Source: Brucella thiophenivorans
GTDB taxonomy: Bacteria; Pseudomonadota; Alphaproteobacteria; Rhizobiales; Rhizobiaceae
Assembly (NCBI RefSeq): GCF_002252445.1
Contig: NZ_NNRJ01000074.1
Location: forward strand, 1 to 40,721
DNA: 40,721 nucleotides
Reading direction: 5' to 3'
This document shows positions 23,414 to 31,801 of this stretch, in pieces. The position numbers were made by a program, and so were the translations under genes. Each line of letters opens with the position of its first letter. Position 1 is the first letter of the stretch. The notes beneath the pieces are model-generated. The model ran no database searches, was not told the origin of the DNA, and worked only from the letters and a program-made list of their open reading frames with translations.

Positions 23414-24913
23414 ATGGCTTATCTTGAAACAAGCGGATTAGGCCGGGACTTTCCAGGCGTGACCGCGCTGGACGGCGTTGACCTGAAAATTGAATTGGGT
23501 CGTACGCATATTCTTGCTGGCGAAAACGGAGCCGGTAAATCCACACTGGTCAAGATTCTTACGGGAACCGACAGCGCTTCACGCGGTCAGGTGCTCATTG
23601 ATGGTCGTGATCCGACCACTGATCCCACCCTTTATAAAAACGTCGCTTATGTTCCGCAGGAACTCACATTGTTTCCGCAGATGAGCGTGGCGGAAAATCT
23701 GTTCATGCCGTTCAACCGGACAGGCCATGGCGGGTTTCTTGTCAATCGCAAGGCGTTGATGGAAGAGGCCAAATCCTATCTCGAACGCTTCGGTATTGAA
23801 GCGCAGGCAGATGATCTGGTGGCCAGTATTTCCGTGTCCGATCAGCAGCTTTTGCAGATTGCGCGCGCCTGCACCAATGAGCAGATGAAGGTGCTCATTC
23901 TTGATGAGCCGACATCTTCGCTGACGCGTGTTGAAGTCGAGCGTGTCTTCAAGGTCATTCGTGGTTTGCTTGACCGCGATCATGCCATCGTCTTTATCAG
24001 CCATAAAATGGAAGAGGTTTTCCAGATTGGCGATGATTATACAGTCCTGCGCAATGGCACCAAGGTTGAAAGCGGCGAAATCAAACAAGTGACGGAAACG
24101 GATCTGATCCGTGCCATGTCCGGTCGTGATTTGTCTTTCGATGAGCATTTCCGTCCATCAAAGCCGACCAACGAAACCATTATGGAAGTACGCGGCCTGT
24201 CCGGTTCGCGTTTTGAAGACATCAGTTTTGATCTGCGCAAGGGCGAGATTTTGGGCTTTGCCGGTCTGGTCGGTGCAGGTCGCTCCGAAGTGATGCAAAC
24301 GATCTTCGGCTTTTTGAAAGCCCAGGCGGGCACAGTGAAGGTCGAGGGCCAAAGCTGGACGCTCAATGATACCTCGCGTTCGGTTGCAGGCGGTATGCTC
24401 TATCTTTCGGAAGAGCGCAAACATCACGGCATTCTGCCGCTTCTGTCGCTGCGCGAGAATATCGGCATTTCGGTGTTGTCGCTGACCAGTGGCAAGCTTG
24501 GCATCTCTGATCGTCGCGAACGCACGATCGTGCAGAAGATCATCGACGATTACGGCATTCGCACTTCAGGTATGAGCAAGCGCATCTCGCAGCTTTCAGG
24601 CGGCAATCAGCAGAAGGCCATCATCGGTCGCGCTATGGCAACCCGCCCGCGCGTATTGATCTTCGACGAGCCGACAAAGGGCATCGATATTCGCACCAAA
24701 TCCGAGATTTATCGGATCATGAAAAATCTTGCCGAAGAAGGCGTCGGTGTCATCCTCGTCTCTTCGGAACTCAACGAATTGCAGAAATGCGCAAGCCGTA
24801 TCATCACCATGCATAACGGCCATATCACCGGTGAGTTTTCAACCACCGATACCAATAATGAAACACTCGTGGGCGCGATCTTTGGAACAGAGGTAAAAGC
24901 CGATGCAAACTAA
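23414..24913 (+). CDS. sugar ABC transporter ATP-binding protein (double ATPase domain)
   Basis: A protein of about 499 residues with two fused ATPase halves, as in RbsA/XylG. The first half has Walker A AGENGAGKST and Walker B MKVLILDEPTSSLTRVEVE. The second half has a degenerate GLVGAGRSEVMQTIFG and a late signature QLSGGNQQKAIIGRAMATRPRVLIFDEPTKGID. I prefer the ATG at 23414 (after AAGGTG) over the GTG at 23396. Its end overlaps the permease start by 11 bases. It powers import by the permease encoded next. Confidence 0.9.
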   Translation: MAYLETSGLGRDFPGVTALDGVDLKIELGRTHILAGENGAGKSTLVKILTGTDSASRGQVLIDGRDPTTDPTLYKNVAYVPQELTLFPQMSVAENLFMPFNRTGHGGFLVNRKALMEEAKSYLERFGIEAQADDLVASISVSDQQLLQIARACTNEQMKVLILDEPTSSLTRVEVERVFKVIRGLLDRDHAIVFISHKMEEVFQIGDDYTVLRNGTKVESGEIKQVTETDLIRAMSGRDLSFDEHFRPSKPTNETIMEVRGLSGSRFEDISFDLRKGEILGFAGLVGAGRSEVMQTIFGFLKAQAGTVKVEGQSWTLNDTSRSVAGGMLYLSEERKHHGILPLLSLRENIGISVLSLTSGKLGISDRRERTIVQKIIDDYGIRTSGMSKRISQLSGGNQQKAIIGRAMATRPRVLIFDEPTKGIDIRTKSEIYRIMKNLAEEGVGVILVSSELNELQKCASRIITMHNGHITGEFSTTDTNNETLVGAIFGTEVKADAN

Positions 24914-25868
24914 CCCCCTTTCCAGTCTCATCCGTACGCCGCTTGCAGGCGTTTTTGTGGCCCTGCTGGTGATTTTCATCCTGTCGGCAGTCATGTCGCC
25001 TTACTTCCTTACGCCTTACAACATGTCGGTCGTTGCGCGCGGTCTGGCCTTTGTCGGGCTGATCACCATTGCGCAGTCCATGCTGATGGTGCTGGGCGAG
25101 CTCGATCTGTCGCTTGGTGTTATTGGTGGTTTGAGCGGCGTCGTGTCCGGCATATTGATGATGCGCATGGGGTTCGAACCCTATTCAGCAATGTTGTTGG
25201 CGATCCTGCTTGGCCTTTGCCTCGGTCTGTTCAACGGATTCCTCGTCACCTTCCTGCGGCTGCATTCGCTGGTTCTGACCATCGGTACGGCGGGCATTTT
25301 TGGTGGCGCCAATCTGGTGCTGACGCGTGGCGTTGCGATTACCGGAATACCACGCGAAATTCATTTCCTTGGTCGTGGTGATTTCTTCGGAATTCCCGTA
25401 CCGTTTGTCATCATGTTCGTGGTTCTGTTGATCGCGACTTTCGTGATGCTGAAAACACCATTTGGCCGTTACATGTATGCCATTGGCAACAATCGCGACG
25501 GTGCACGCATGTTGGGTATTCGTGTGGATCGTGTACGTCTCATGGTGTTTGGCTTTGCCGGTGCCATTGCAGGCCTTGCAGGTGTCTTGATGGTGGCGCG
25601 TCTTGGTACAGCACAGCCGTCCATTGGTGACAGCTGGGTGCTGGCTCCGATTGCTGCTTCCGTCATCGGTGGTGTTGCCACAACAGGCGGTATTGGCAGT
25701 CCGATTGGTGCGATCCTCGGTGCAGGTATCATCGCTATTATTGAAAACATTATTGTTCTGTTCGGTGTCTCTCCTTATTGGCAGGGCATTGTTTCGGGTG
25801 CAATCGTTGTGCTGGCCATTTCATTTGATGCTATATCGCGCCGCTATCTGCGCCGGGATGCACACTGA
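24903..25868 (+). CDS. sugar ABC transporter permease (RbsC type)
   Basis: A 321-residue membrane protein with about 8-10 hydrophobic segments. The family pattern is clear: ELDLSLGVIGGLSGVVSG, LGLCLGLFNGFLVT, TPFGRYMYAIGNNRDGARMLGIRVDRVRLMVFGFAGAIAGLAGV, and SVIGGVATTGGIGSPIGAILGAGII. It forms the channel, probably as a homodimer. It overlaps the ATPase gene and is followed closely by the kinase gene, so uptake and phosphorylation are coordinated. Confidence 0.9.
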   Translation: MQTNPLSSLIRTPLAGVFVALLVIFILSAVMSPYFLTPYNMSVVARGLAFVGLITIAQSMLMVLGELDLSLGVIGGLSGVVSGILMMRMGFEPYSAMLLAILLGLCLGLFNGFLVTFLRLHSLVLTIGTAGIFGGANLVLTRGVAITGIPREIHFLGRGDFFGIPVPFVIMFVVLLIATFVMLKTPFGRYMYAIGNNRDGARMLGIRVDRVRLMVFGFAGAIAGLAGVLMVARLGTAQPSIGDSWVLAPIAASVIGGVATTGGIGSPIGAILGAGIIAIIENIIVLFGVSPYWQGIVSGAIVVLAISFDAISRRYLRRDAH

Positions 25869-25898
25869 TCAAGCGACACGTTGAAGAAAGCCAAAGCT

Positions 25899-27656
25899 AT
25901 GAATGAACAAGTGAAAACCAAGAAGCTGATCAACGCGCCTGAAAACATCATTGCAGAAATGATCGAAGGCATGGTCGGCGCACATCCTGATATTCTGCGT
26001 GTTGAAGGCGAAACAGGTCGTGCAGTTGTGGCGGTCGATGGTCCGCGTGAAGGCAAAGTCGGCATCGTTGTCGGCGGCGGTTCAGGTCACGAGCCTGCCT
26101 TTGCAGGCTATGTCGGGCGCGGGCTTGCGGATGCTGCAGCTGTTGGCAATGTGTTTGCATCGCCTTCACCCGCACATATTGCTGAAGCTGCACGCGCTGC
26201 TGACGGCGGTGCTGGCGTGTTGATGCTTTATGGCAATTACACCGGCGACGTTCTCAATTTCACCATGGCTGCCGAAGAACTGGCACAGGGCGGCATGGAT
26301 GTGCGTCATGTCGCGGTTGCCGATGATGTGGCCTCAGCGCCGCTTGATCGCAAGTCAGAACGTCGCGGTATTGCCGGCGACTTTTTCGTGTTCAAGGTTG
26401 CAGGTGCTGCGGCTGATCTGGGTGAATCCTTGCCGCGTGTGGAAGCGCTTGCACAGGCTGCCAATGAAGCGACCCGTTCGATGGGCGTGGCGCTAAGCCC
26501 TTGCTCGCTGCCCCAGACTGGCAAGCCAAACTTCTCGATCGGCGATGACGAGATGGAAATTGGCATGGGTTTGCATGGTGAGCCAGGCATACGCCGTCAG
26601 AAACTCGAGCCTGCCGATGAAGTCACCGACGAACTGATGGCTTCCGTTGTCGAAGAACTGGCACTCAAGGCCGGTGATCGTGTCGCTGTGCTGGTCAACG
26701 GTTTGGGCGCAACCACGCATATTGAGCTTTATCTGATCTTCCGTCGTGTGAAGCAGATCCTTGATGGCAGGGACGTTCAGATCCATGCCTCTTGGGTTGG
26801 CGAATATGCGACGTCGCTCGAAATGGCTGGTGCGTCGGTGACATTGATGAAGCTCGACACCACCTTGCAGACGCTTCTCGATCATCCGTGCCACACGCCA
26901 GCCTTAACGGTTGGTGCTGTGCAGAAGGGTGACCGCGAACCGGCTTCGCATCGCAAAACAACCCGGAGCGTTGAACACAAGGAGGCGGCATCCGATGCAC
27001 CACGCAAGCTCATCACCGATGGTGATGTGACGCCTGCGCTGTTCAAGGCCATGATGATGAATGTCGGCAATCAGATAATTGCTGAAAAGAACTGGCTTTC
27101 GGAACTTGATGGCGTGATTGGCGATGGAGATCACGGCATCACCATGGAGATCGGTTGGAAGGCCGTTCAACATGCGCTTGAAGACGAGCAGGGCGATGAA
27201 ACCATTGAAGCGATCTGCAAGCGCATGGCGAAGGCGTTTCTGGATGCGGTTGGCGCTTCGTCTGGCCCGCTTTATGCGACAGCATTCTTGCGTGCGGGCA
27301 CGGCTGTCAGCAATCGTCTGAACCTTGATGGCACAGGCATTGCCGAATGGCTTGCGGCGGCATCCCAGGGCATCCAGGATCGTGGCCGCGCGGCACCGGG
27401 CGACAAAACGATGATCGATGCATGGGTTCCCGCGGTTGAGGCTGCGAATGAAGCTGCGAAGGCCGGAAAATCGACGCTGGACGTGCTGATTGCAGCTCGC
27501 GATGGTGCAGAAGCGGGCATGAAAGCAACGGCTGCAATGGAATCGCGTCGTGGTCGTTCAGCCAAGCTTGGCGAGCGCTCGATCGGTCATATCGATCCGG
27601 GTGCAGCGTCCACATTCGTAACCTTGCGTGCCATGGCAGAGGCTTTGCAGCGTTAA
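25899..27656 (+). CDS. fused DhaK-DhaL dihydroxyacetone-type kinase
   Basis: ATP-dependent kinase for dihydroxyacetone or a related ketose. I choose the ATG at 25899 (585 residues); a TTG at 25881 is less likely. The DhaK half (about 1-335) has GGGSGHEPAF (59-68) and the substrate-binding His226 in GLHGEPG. A variable linker (about 345-370) leads to the DhaL half, with the ATP/Mg motif GDGDHG (408-413) and ASSGPLYATAFLRAG. The fusion of both halves and the lack of a DhaM gene indicate ATP rather than PEP as phosphoryl donor. Relatives phosphorylate erythrulose or other tetruloses. The operon partner is a sugar importer. Confidence 0.88.
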   Translation: MNEQVKTKKLINAPENIIAEMIEGMVGAHPDILRVEGETGRAVVAVDGPREGKVGIVVGGGSGHEPAFAGYVGRGLADAAAVGNVFASPSPAHIAEAARAADGGAGVLMLYGNYTGDVLNFTMAAEELAQGGMDVRHVAVADDVASAPLDRKSERRGIAGDFFVFKVAGAAADLGESLPRVEALAQAANEATRSMGVALSPCSLPQTGKPNFSIGDDEMEIGMGLHGEPGIRRQKLEPADEVTDELMASVVEELALKAGDRVAVLVNGLGATTHIELYLIFRRVKQILDGRDVQIHASWVGEYATSLEMAGASVTLMKLDTTLQTLLDHPCHTPALTVGAVQKGDREPASHRKTTRSVEHKEAASDAPRKLITDGDVTPALFKAMMMNVGNQIIAEKNWLSELDGVIGDGDHGITMEIGWKAVQHALEDEQGDETIEAICKRMAKAFLDAVGASSGPLYATAFLRAGTAVSNRLNLDGTGIAEWLAAASQGIQDRGRAAPGDKTMIDAWVPAVEAANEAAKAGKSTLDVLIAARDGAEAGMKATAAMESRRGRSAKLGERSIGHIDPGAASTFVTLRAMAEALQR

Positions 27657-27667
27657 GCCCGAAAACC

Positions 27668-27715
27668 AGCGCCCCATCCGCCAGAGAAAGCGGACGGGGC
27701 GCTATTTGCATTTTT
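27668..27715 (+). terminator. terminator after the sugar ABC/kinase operon
   Basis: A long stem AGCGCCCC-A-TCCGC / GCGGA-C-GGGGCGCT with an 8-base loop is followed by ATTTGCATTTTT. It ends the operon before the vjbR-type gene. Confidence 0.75.
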
Positions 27716-27891
27716 GCAGATATAACTGTTCCTGTGTGTAAGACCCGCCAATCCTATATTAGCGACTTGCCAGAAGAATGGTTTTCCTAGTGTCTAGATG
27801 CTTCTGATAAAGCGTGATGGAGTCGATTCGTCGTTGGAAAATGCAACGGCTCGAATGAGGCCCTCTTTGTTTCATTGCAGGGATTTTAGGC

Positions 27892-28680
27892 ATGACTCTC
27901 AATCTGATCCATTTTCCAAATTTCAGAAAAACCTTCTTCGGAGCCACATTTCAAAACGATATTCTTGTCTTGATGGCGCGTATACGCGACGAGATCGGCT
28001 GTCGCCACATTATGCATGCTTATCGAAATCGCGTGAGCGAGAGCGCGAAAGATTTCACCTCTGATCTGACGGTTGTAACGTCTGCACCGACCGGATGGAT
28101 GGCACGATATGCCAACAACAACTATTTCAAAATCGATCCACTTTTCCAAGAGGATGCACCCTATTTTCGCTCGGATGTCAGCGGTCTGGTTCATGATCTC
28201 AAACGCGATGCGGATAAAAGCAAGGCGATAGCGGAAATGTTTCGCGATGCGAATAAGCAGGGATTGGGCAATATTCACGTCGCTGTGTCTGCGCGTTCGC
28301 CAAAGGGCATTTCCGGCTGTTCGAAATTCAGTTTTCAAATTGATGATCTTAAAGATCGCGATGGGTTTATCGCTGGTTTGCGCCCGCGTTTGTTAAGTGT
28401 CGGGGGCATGCTTCACAATGCGCTTTGCGGGGGGCGGGAGTTGAGCGCCTCTGTCGGTCTTCTCACGCAACGCGAACTCGATTGCTTGCGCTGGGCTGCC
28501 AATGGCAAGACGGATGGCGAGATTGCCGAGATCCTAAGCATCGCGCGTTGGACTGTCATAACCTATCTTCAGAACGCGAAAATTAAGCTCAATTGTTCAA
28601 ACCGTACATCGGCGGTCGCAACGGCGCTTTCGCTTGGCATTATCGATATGCCCGAAGTACAGCACTTATTTGGACAATAG
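27892..28680 (+). CDS. vjbR: LuxR-family quorum-sensing regulator, VjbR-like
   Basis: A 262-residue regulator. The N-terminal half (about 15-165) is an autoinducer-binding domain keeping Tyr/Asp residues in [17 protein letters not shown]. The C-terminal helix-turn-helix (about 190-258) reads [24 protein letters not shown] and continues through [17 protein letters not shown] to [11 protein letters not shown]. By memory this half is almost identical to Brucella VjbR, which controls the virB secretion system and flagellar genes, while the N-terminal half differs clearly. It adjoins the flagellar cluster, as vjbR does in Brucella. No luxI-type synthase is in the window. The 235 bases upstream hold only the kinase terminator and the presumed promoter. 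Confidence 0.85.
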   Translation: MTLNLIHFPNFRKTFFGATFQNDILVLMARIRDEIGCRHIMHAYRNRVSESAKDFTSDLTVVTSAPTGWMARYANNNYFKIDPLFQEDAPYFRSDVSGLVHDLKRDADKSKAIAEMFRDANKQGLGNIHVAVSARSPKGISGCSKFSFQIDDLKDRDGFIAGLRPRLLSVGGMLHNALCGGRELSASVGLLTQRELDCLRWAANGKTDGEIAEILSIARWTVITYLQNAKIKLNCSNRTSAVATALSLGIIDMPEVQHLFGQ

Positions 28681-28703
28681 CGCGGAGTATTCAGGCAGTC
28701 CTC

Positions 28704-29132
28704 TCATGCTGATTTACGCAGTGAAAGCTTTGCATCGTCGATAGCATCGGCAAGTCGCGCTGTGTTCTGTGCCGGATTTTCATCCGGATTATCAAAGACG
28801 ATATGGTTGAGTTCAACGCTCGCAGTCTTTCCGGATAGTGTGAGGCGGAAATAGGCGTAAACGCCTTTGTTGCGAAATTCCATGTCCAGCGTGACCGATG
28901 GATTGCTGAACCAGTCGCAAACGAAATCACCGCCATGGCCCAGACTGAGCGTCCCCGTGTAAAAATACAGCTCCGTTGCGGAGTTCACGACATCGGCGAT
29001 GTTGGCGAAAAGCTCACAGCGGATGAAGGCGATATAATCAGCCGGATCGACCAAACGGAGATCGGCCACCACCTCGCGGATGCTCCGCGCAATGATTGCT
29101 TCGCGTTCATTTGAAAACTGCATGCTTTTCAT
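28704..29132 (-). CDS. conserved hypothetical protein downstream of flhB
   Basis: A 142-residue soluble protein with no signal peptide or membrane segment. I do not recognise a family. Visible features are an N-terminal helix (EREAIIARSIREVVADLRL) and a predicted beta-rich middle (LYFYTGTLSLGHGGDFV, VTLDMEFRNKGVYAYFRLTLSG). It is convergent with the vjbR-type gene, separated by 23 bp. It lies 70 bp downstream of flhB on the same strand, so it may be the last gene of the minus-strand flagellar block or have its own promoter in that AT-rich gap. A role in flagellar assembly or VjbR control is only a positional guess. Confidence 0.65.
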   Translation of the reverse strand: MKSMQFSNEREAIIARSIREVVADLRLVDPADYIAFIRCELFANIADVVNSATELYFYTGTLSLGHGGDFVCDWFSNPSVTLDMEFRNKGVYAYFRLTLSGKTASVELNHIVFDNPDENPAQNTARLADAIDDAKLSLRKSA

Positions 29133-29202
29133 CGTGACACCACTGGGTCGTGTTGACAGAAACCTAGTATATTAGCGCATAATAAATTCATTGGAAAACC
29201 GA

Positions 29203-30273
29203 TTAGTGTATTGAATGACGTGTATTGATAATACGAATAAGTTCGGCAACAGCTTTGTAAAATTCCGGTGCGATCATTTGATCAACATTGACTTGTTTGT
29301 AAAGAGCACGGGCCAATTGGACATCCTCGAACACTGGAATTGAATTTGCGGCTGCAATTTCTCTTATCTTCAGAGCAATCAGGTCTTGCCCTTTTGCCAC
29401 GACAATTGGCGCGGCTTCTTCATTGGCACGATAACGCAATGCGACAGAGAAATGGGTCGGGTTTGCGACGATCAGTGTTGCTGTCGGCACCGCACTTATC
29501 ATGCGGCGGCGGGCACGGTCACGTCCAAGCGAACGCAGGCGTGCTTTGACCAGAGGATCGCCTTCGGACTGTTTGAGTTCATCTTTGATTTCCTGTTTGG
29601 TCATGCGCAATTCCTGTTTCCAGTGAATGCGGGACCACGCCAGATCGAATGCGGCAATGGCTGCGATTGCCAGAACATTTGCGACCAGCAAGCGGACCAT
29701 ATTCTCGCGCAGGAACTCTGGAAGATTGCTCGGATCTGTCGCAATAGCCTGTGTGAAAAGGTCGTTGCCTTTGAAAAACACAAAAAAAACGATGATGCTG
29801 GCAGCGATGAACTTTGCCAGCGATTTGAGGAACTCAACCTGACCGGAACGCCCAAAAATGCGCTGCCAGCCTTTGATCAGTGATATGCGCGAGGCCTGCG
29901 GACGAATGCGCTCGCCGACCATGCGCGGCGCATTCTGAAAGGCGGAAGCCGCAACACCTGCCAGTGGAATGATGACGAAGATAGGCACCAGCGCAAGACC
30001 AATTGCCAGCGCAAGAACGGTGAAAAGCTGGCTTGCATCTTCAGCACTGTTAAGCAGCCAGTCTTCGGGACGGTCGATCAGTTCACGCAGGAAAATGGTG
30101 AGTTTGGTTGTGGCGGGGGCTGCGACGAAGACCGCAATGATTAGAAAGGATGCGATACCGGCAAGAGCGGGCATTTCGCGTGAAAAGGGCATGTTGCCCT
30201 TATCCAGCGCGTCGCTAATCTTCTTTTCAGTGGCTTCTTCGGTTTTGCTCTCTTTGTCGGTATCGTCGGACAT
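29203..30273 (-). CDS. flhB: flagellar export apparatus protein FlhB
   Basis: Inner-membrane component of the flagellar type III export gate that switches substrate class by self-cleavage. The protein has 356 residues (usual length 350-380). Four membrane segments lie between about 35 and 210. A cytoplasmic domain follows, with the autocleavage motif NPTH at 271-274 in VANPTHFSVALRY. The ATG is 111 bp after the fliG stop, and that gap is almost entirely filled by a palindromic repeat. The ribosome-binding site is weak. Confidence 0.95.
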   Translation of the reverse strand: MSDDTDKESKTEEATEKKISDALDKGNMPFSREMPALAGIASFLIIAVFVAAPATTKLTIFLRELIDRPEDWLLNSAEDASQLFTVLALAIGLALVPIFVIIPLAGVAASAFQNAPRMVGERIRPQASRISLIKGWQRIFGRSGQVEFLKSLAKFIAASIIVFFVFFKGNDLFTQAIATDPSNLPEFLRENMVRLLVANVLAIAAIAAFDLAWSRIHWKQELRMTKQEIKDELKQSEGDPLVKARLRSLGRDRARRRMISAVPTATLIVANPTHFSVALRYRANEEAAPIVVAKGQDLIALKIREIAAANSIPVFEDVQLARALYKQVNVDQMIAPEFYKAVAELIRIINTRHSIH

Positions 30274-30286
30274 GTGTCACAGGACC

Positions 30287-30388
30287 TAGAGCGCATCCCG
30301 AAAAGTGTGAAACGGTTTTCGGGATGCGCGTTAAAACAAACGATTAAGATGCGCCGATCTGACTCAAACAGATCGAAACGCGCTCTAA
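30287..30388 (-). repeat. dispersed palindromic repeat, copy 3 (full length, about 102 bp)
   Basis: An inverted-repeat element ending in TAGAGCGC at both sides. One half is the hairpin GCGCATCCCGAAAAGTGTG/AAACGGTTTTCGGGATGCGC. The other has a GATCTG-TTTGAGT-CAGATC hairpin and a GCGCATCTTAATCG segment. It shares long stretches with copies at 15261 and 17751. It resembles in size and style the roughly 100-bp palindromic repeats reported for Brucella (Bru-RS), but identity was not tested. It fills the fliG-flhB junction and overlaps the fliG stop codon. Confidence 0.8.
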
Positions 30389-31431
30389 TCCGCAGCTTCG
30401 TCTGAATCGAGCGTGATGATGCCGCGTTCCGACAAATCGATTGCAATACGAGCAACGGCGCGGCGTGCATCTGCAATGTTCTGGCTTGTGATATTGCCCT
30501 GTTCTGCGGTGAGTTCGCTTTCGACCATACGGCGACCGCGCGCCGACAGTGACGAGAGGATGGTTTCCTGGAGGGAAGCACCCGCGCCGCGCAGCGCCGT
30601 TGCGATCTGCTCGGTTTGAACTTCATCGAAAAGAAGCAGACGCGCACGCGGCGACAACCGTTCTATATCCTCGAAATTGAAGAGCTTGGCTTTGATGCGG
30701 GAAATATCATCATGGCTCAAATCCTTCAGGCTCGCCATCAGTTCTTCCATTTCCTGGCGGTCGAGCTGATTGAAGATATTGGCGATTTGGCCATGATGGG
30801 ATTTGACCGGACCTGCATCGTTGCGGCCAAGCAGATCGCGCCTAAGCACGTCTTCCAGAAGCTCCGAAGCCGCCGGAGCAACATTGCCGATGTGAAGCGA
30901 ACGCTGCACGACCGCACCGCGCAATTGCGGAGGCAGGCCAACAAAAATACGCGCTGCCATATCGGAAGGCAGTTTGGAAACAATATAGGCGATGATCTGC
31001 GGATGCTGATCTGCAAGATAATCCTGCAAGCTTTCGACCGGCAGGCGCGCAACTTGTACCCAGACAGATTCCTGCACGAGCTGAGGCTGCACGCGTTCTT
31101 CAAAGACGGCGTCGGCCTCATCTTGTGGCAGAGCTTCACGTAGCAAGCCTTCAAAGCGCTGGGCGGCTTCGGAAACGGGTGCGCCTTCTGCAAAGGAATC
31201 TTCAAATTGCTTGACCAGAAGCTCGAAATCTGCGGGCGCAATTGGTTCGAGCGTTCGTGAATGACCGGCAAGCTTGCGCAAGTCGTCGGCGTTGAAATGC
31301 TTGAGCAGGCGTGAGGCAGACGGGCGGCCAATGGCGACAAGGATCGCGGCAGCCTTCTGCGGACCGGAAAGTGTATCGATCAATCCGCTCGCGCTGTCGT
31401 CGGAAGGCTTTTGCTGTTCATTATCGGCCAT
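30385..31431 (-). CDS. fliG: flagellar motor switch protein FliG
   Basis: Rotor protein of the C-ring that interacts with MotA to generate torque. The protein has 348 residues. N-terminal FliF-binding part: SGPQKAAAILVAIGRPSASRLLKHF. Middle part: QHPQIIAYIVSKLPSDMAARIFVGLPPQLR, containing the EHPQ-type motif as DQHPQ. C-terminal torque domain: FEDIERLSPRARLLLFDEVQTEQIATALRGA. It lies 10 bases after fliN on the same strand. Its TAG stop is at the edge of the palindromic repeat. Confidence 0.95.
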   Translation of the reverse strand: MADNEQQKPSDDSASGLIDTLSGPQKAAAILVAIGRPSASRLLKHFNADDLRKLAGHSRTLEPIAPADFELLVKQFEDSFAEGAPVSEAAQRFEGLLREALPQDEADAVFEERVQPQLVQESVWVQVARLPVESLQDYLADQHPQIIAYIVSKLPSDMAARIFVGLPPQLRGAVVQRSLHIGNVAPAASELLEDVLRRDLLGRNDAGPVKSHHGQIANIFNQLDRQEMEELMASLKDLSHDDISRIKAKLFNFEDIERLSPRARLLLFDEVQTEQIATALRGAGASLQETILSSLSARGRRMVESELTAEQGNITSQNIADARRAVARIAIDLSERGIITLDSDEAAD

Positions 31432-31441
31432 GGTCGATCCG

Positions 31442-31762
31442 TTATTTACCGATGATTTCGGTGAGGCTCACGCCAAAACGGGAGGAATCGTCTTCAAGAA
31501 CGATCACTTCACCGCGTGCAATGACGCGTCCATTGACGACGATATCGACGGGATCGCCGATCTGCTTATCGAGCGTGATAACTGCGCCGCGGCCGAGTTT
31601 CATAAGGTTGGCAACGGGCATGGTCGTGCCGCCAAGAACCACCTGAACGTCAACCGGAATACCCATGATGAGTTCGAGATTGGGCTTAGCGCTTCCCGGT
31701 TTGGCACCACGGGGCTTTTCTTCGCGTAACTCTTCAATGGCCTCATCCAGCTCATGCGGCAT
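31442..31762 (-). CDS. fliN: flagellar motor switch protein FliN
   Basis: The smallest C-ring switch protein (106 residues, normal length). The conserved C-terminal domain runs from [33 protein letters not shown] to [23 protein letters not shown] (about residues 30-106). The N-terminus is short, acidic and variable. It sits between the DUF6468-like gene and fliG in the minus-strand motor block. Confidence 0.93.
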   Translation of the reverse strand: MPHELDEAIEELREEKPRGAKPGSAKPNLELIMGIPVDVQVVLGGTTMPVANLMKLGRGAVITLDKQIGDPVDIVVNGRVIARGEVIVLEDDSSRFGVSLTEIIGK

Positions 31763-31801
31763 TTTGTGATCCTTGTTTTTTAGTGCTCATGCCCTCGGTG
31801 C

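Noticed and set aside
27798..28064. 88-codon frame overlapping the vjbR start
   Set aside because: It runs out of frame into the VjbR coding sequence, which is strongly supported; no ribosome-binding site or motif supports the short frame.
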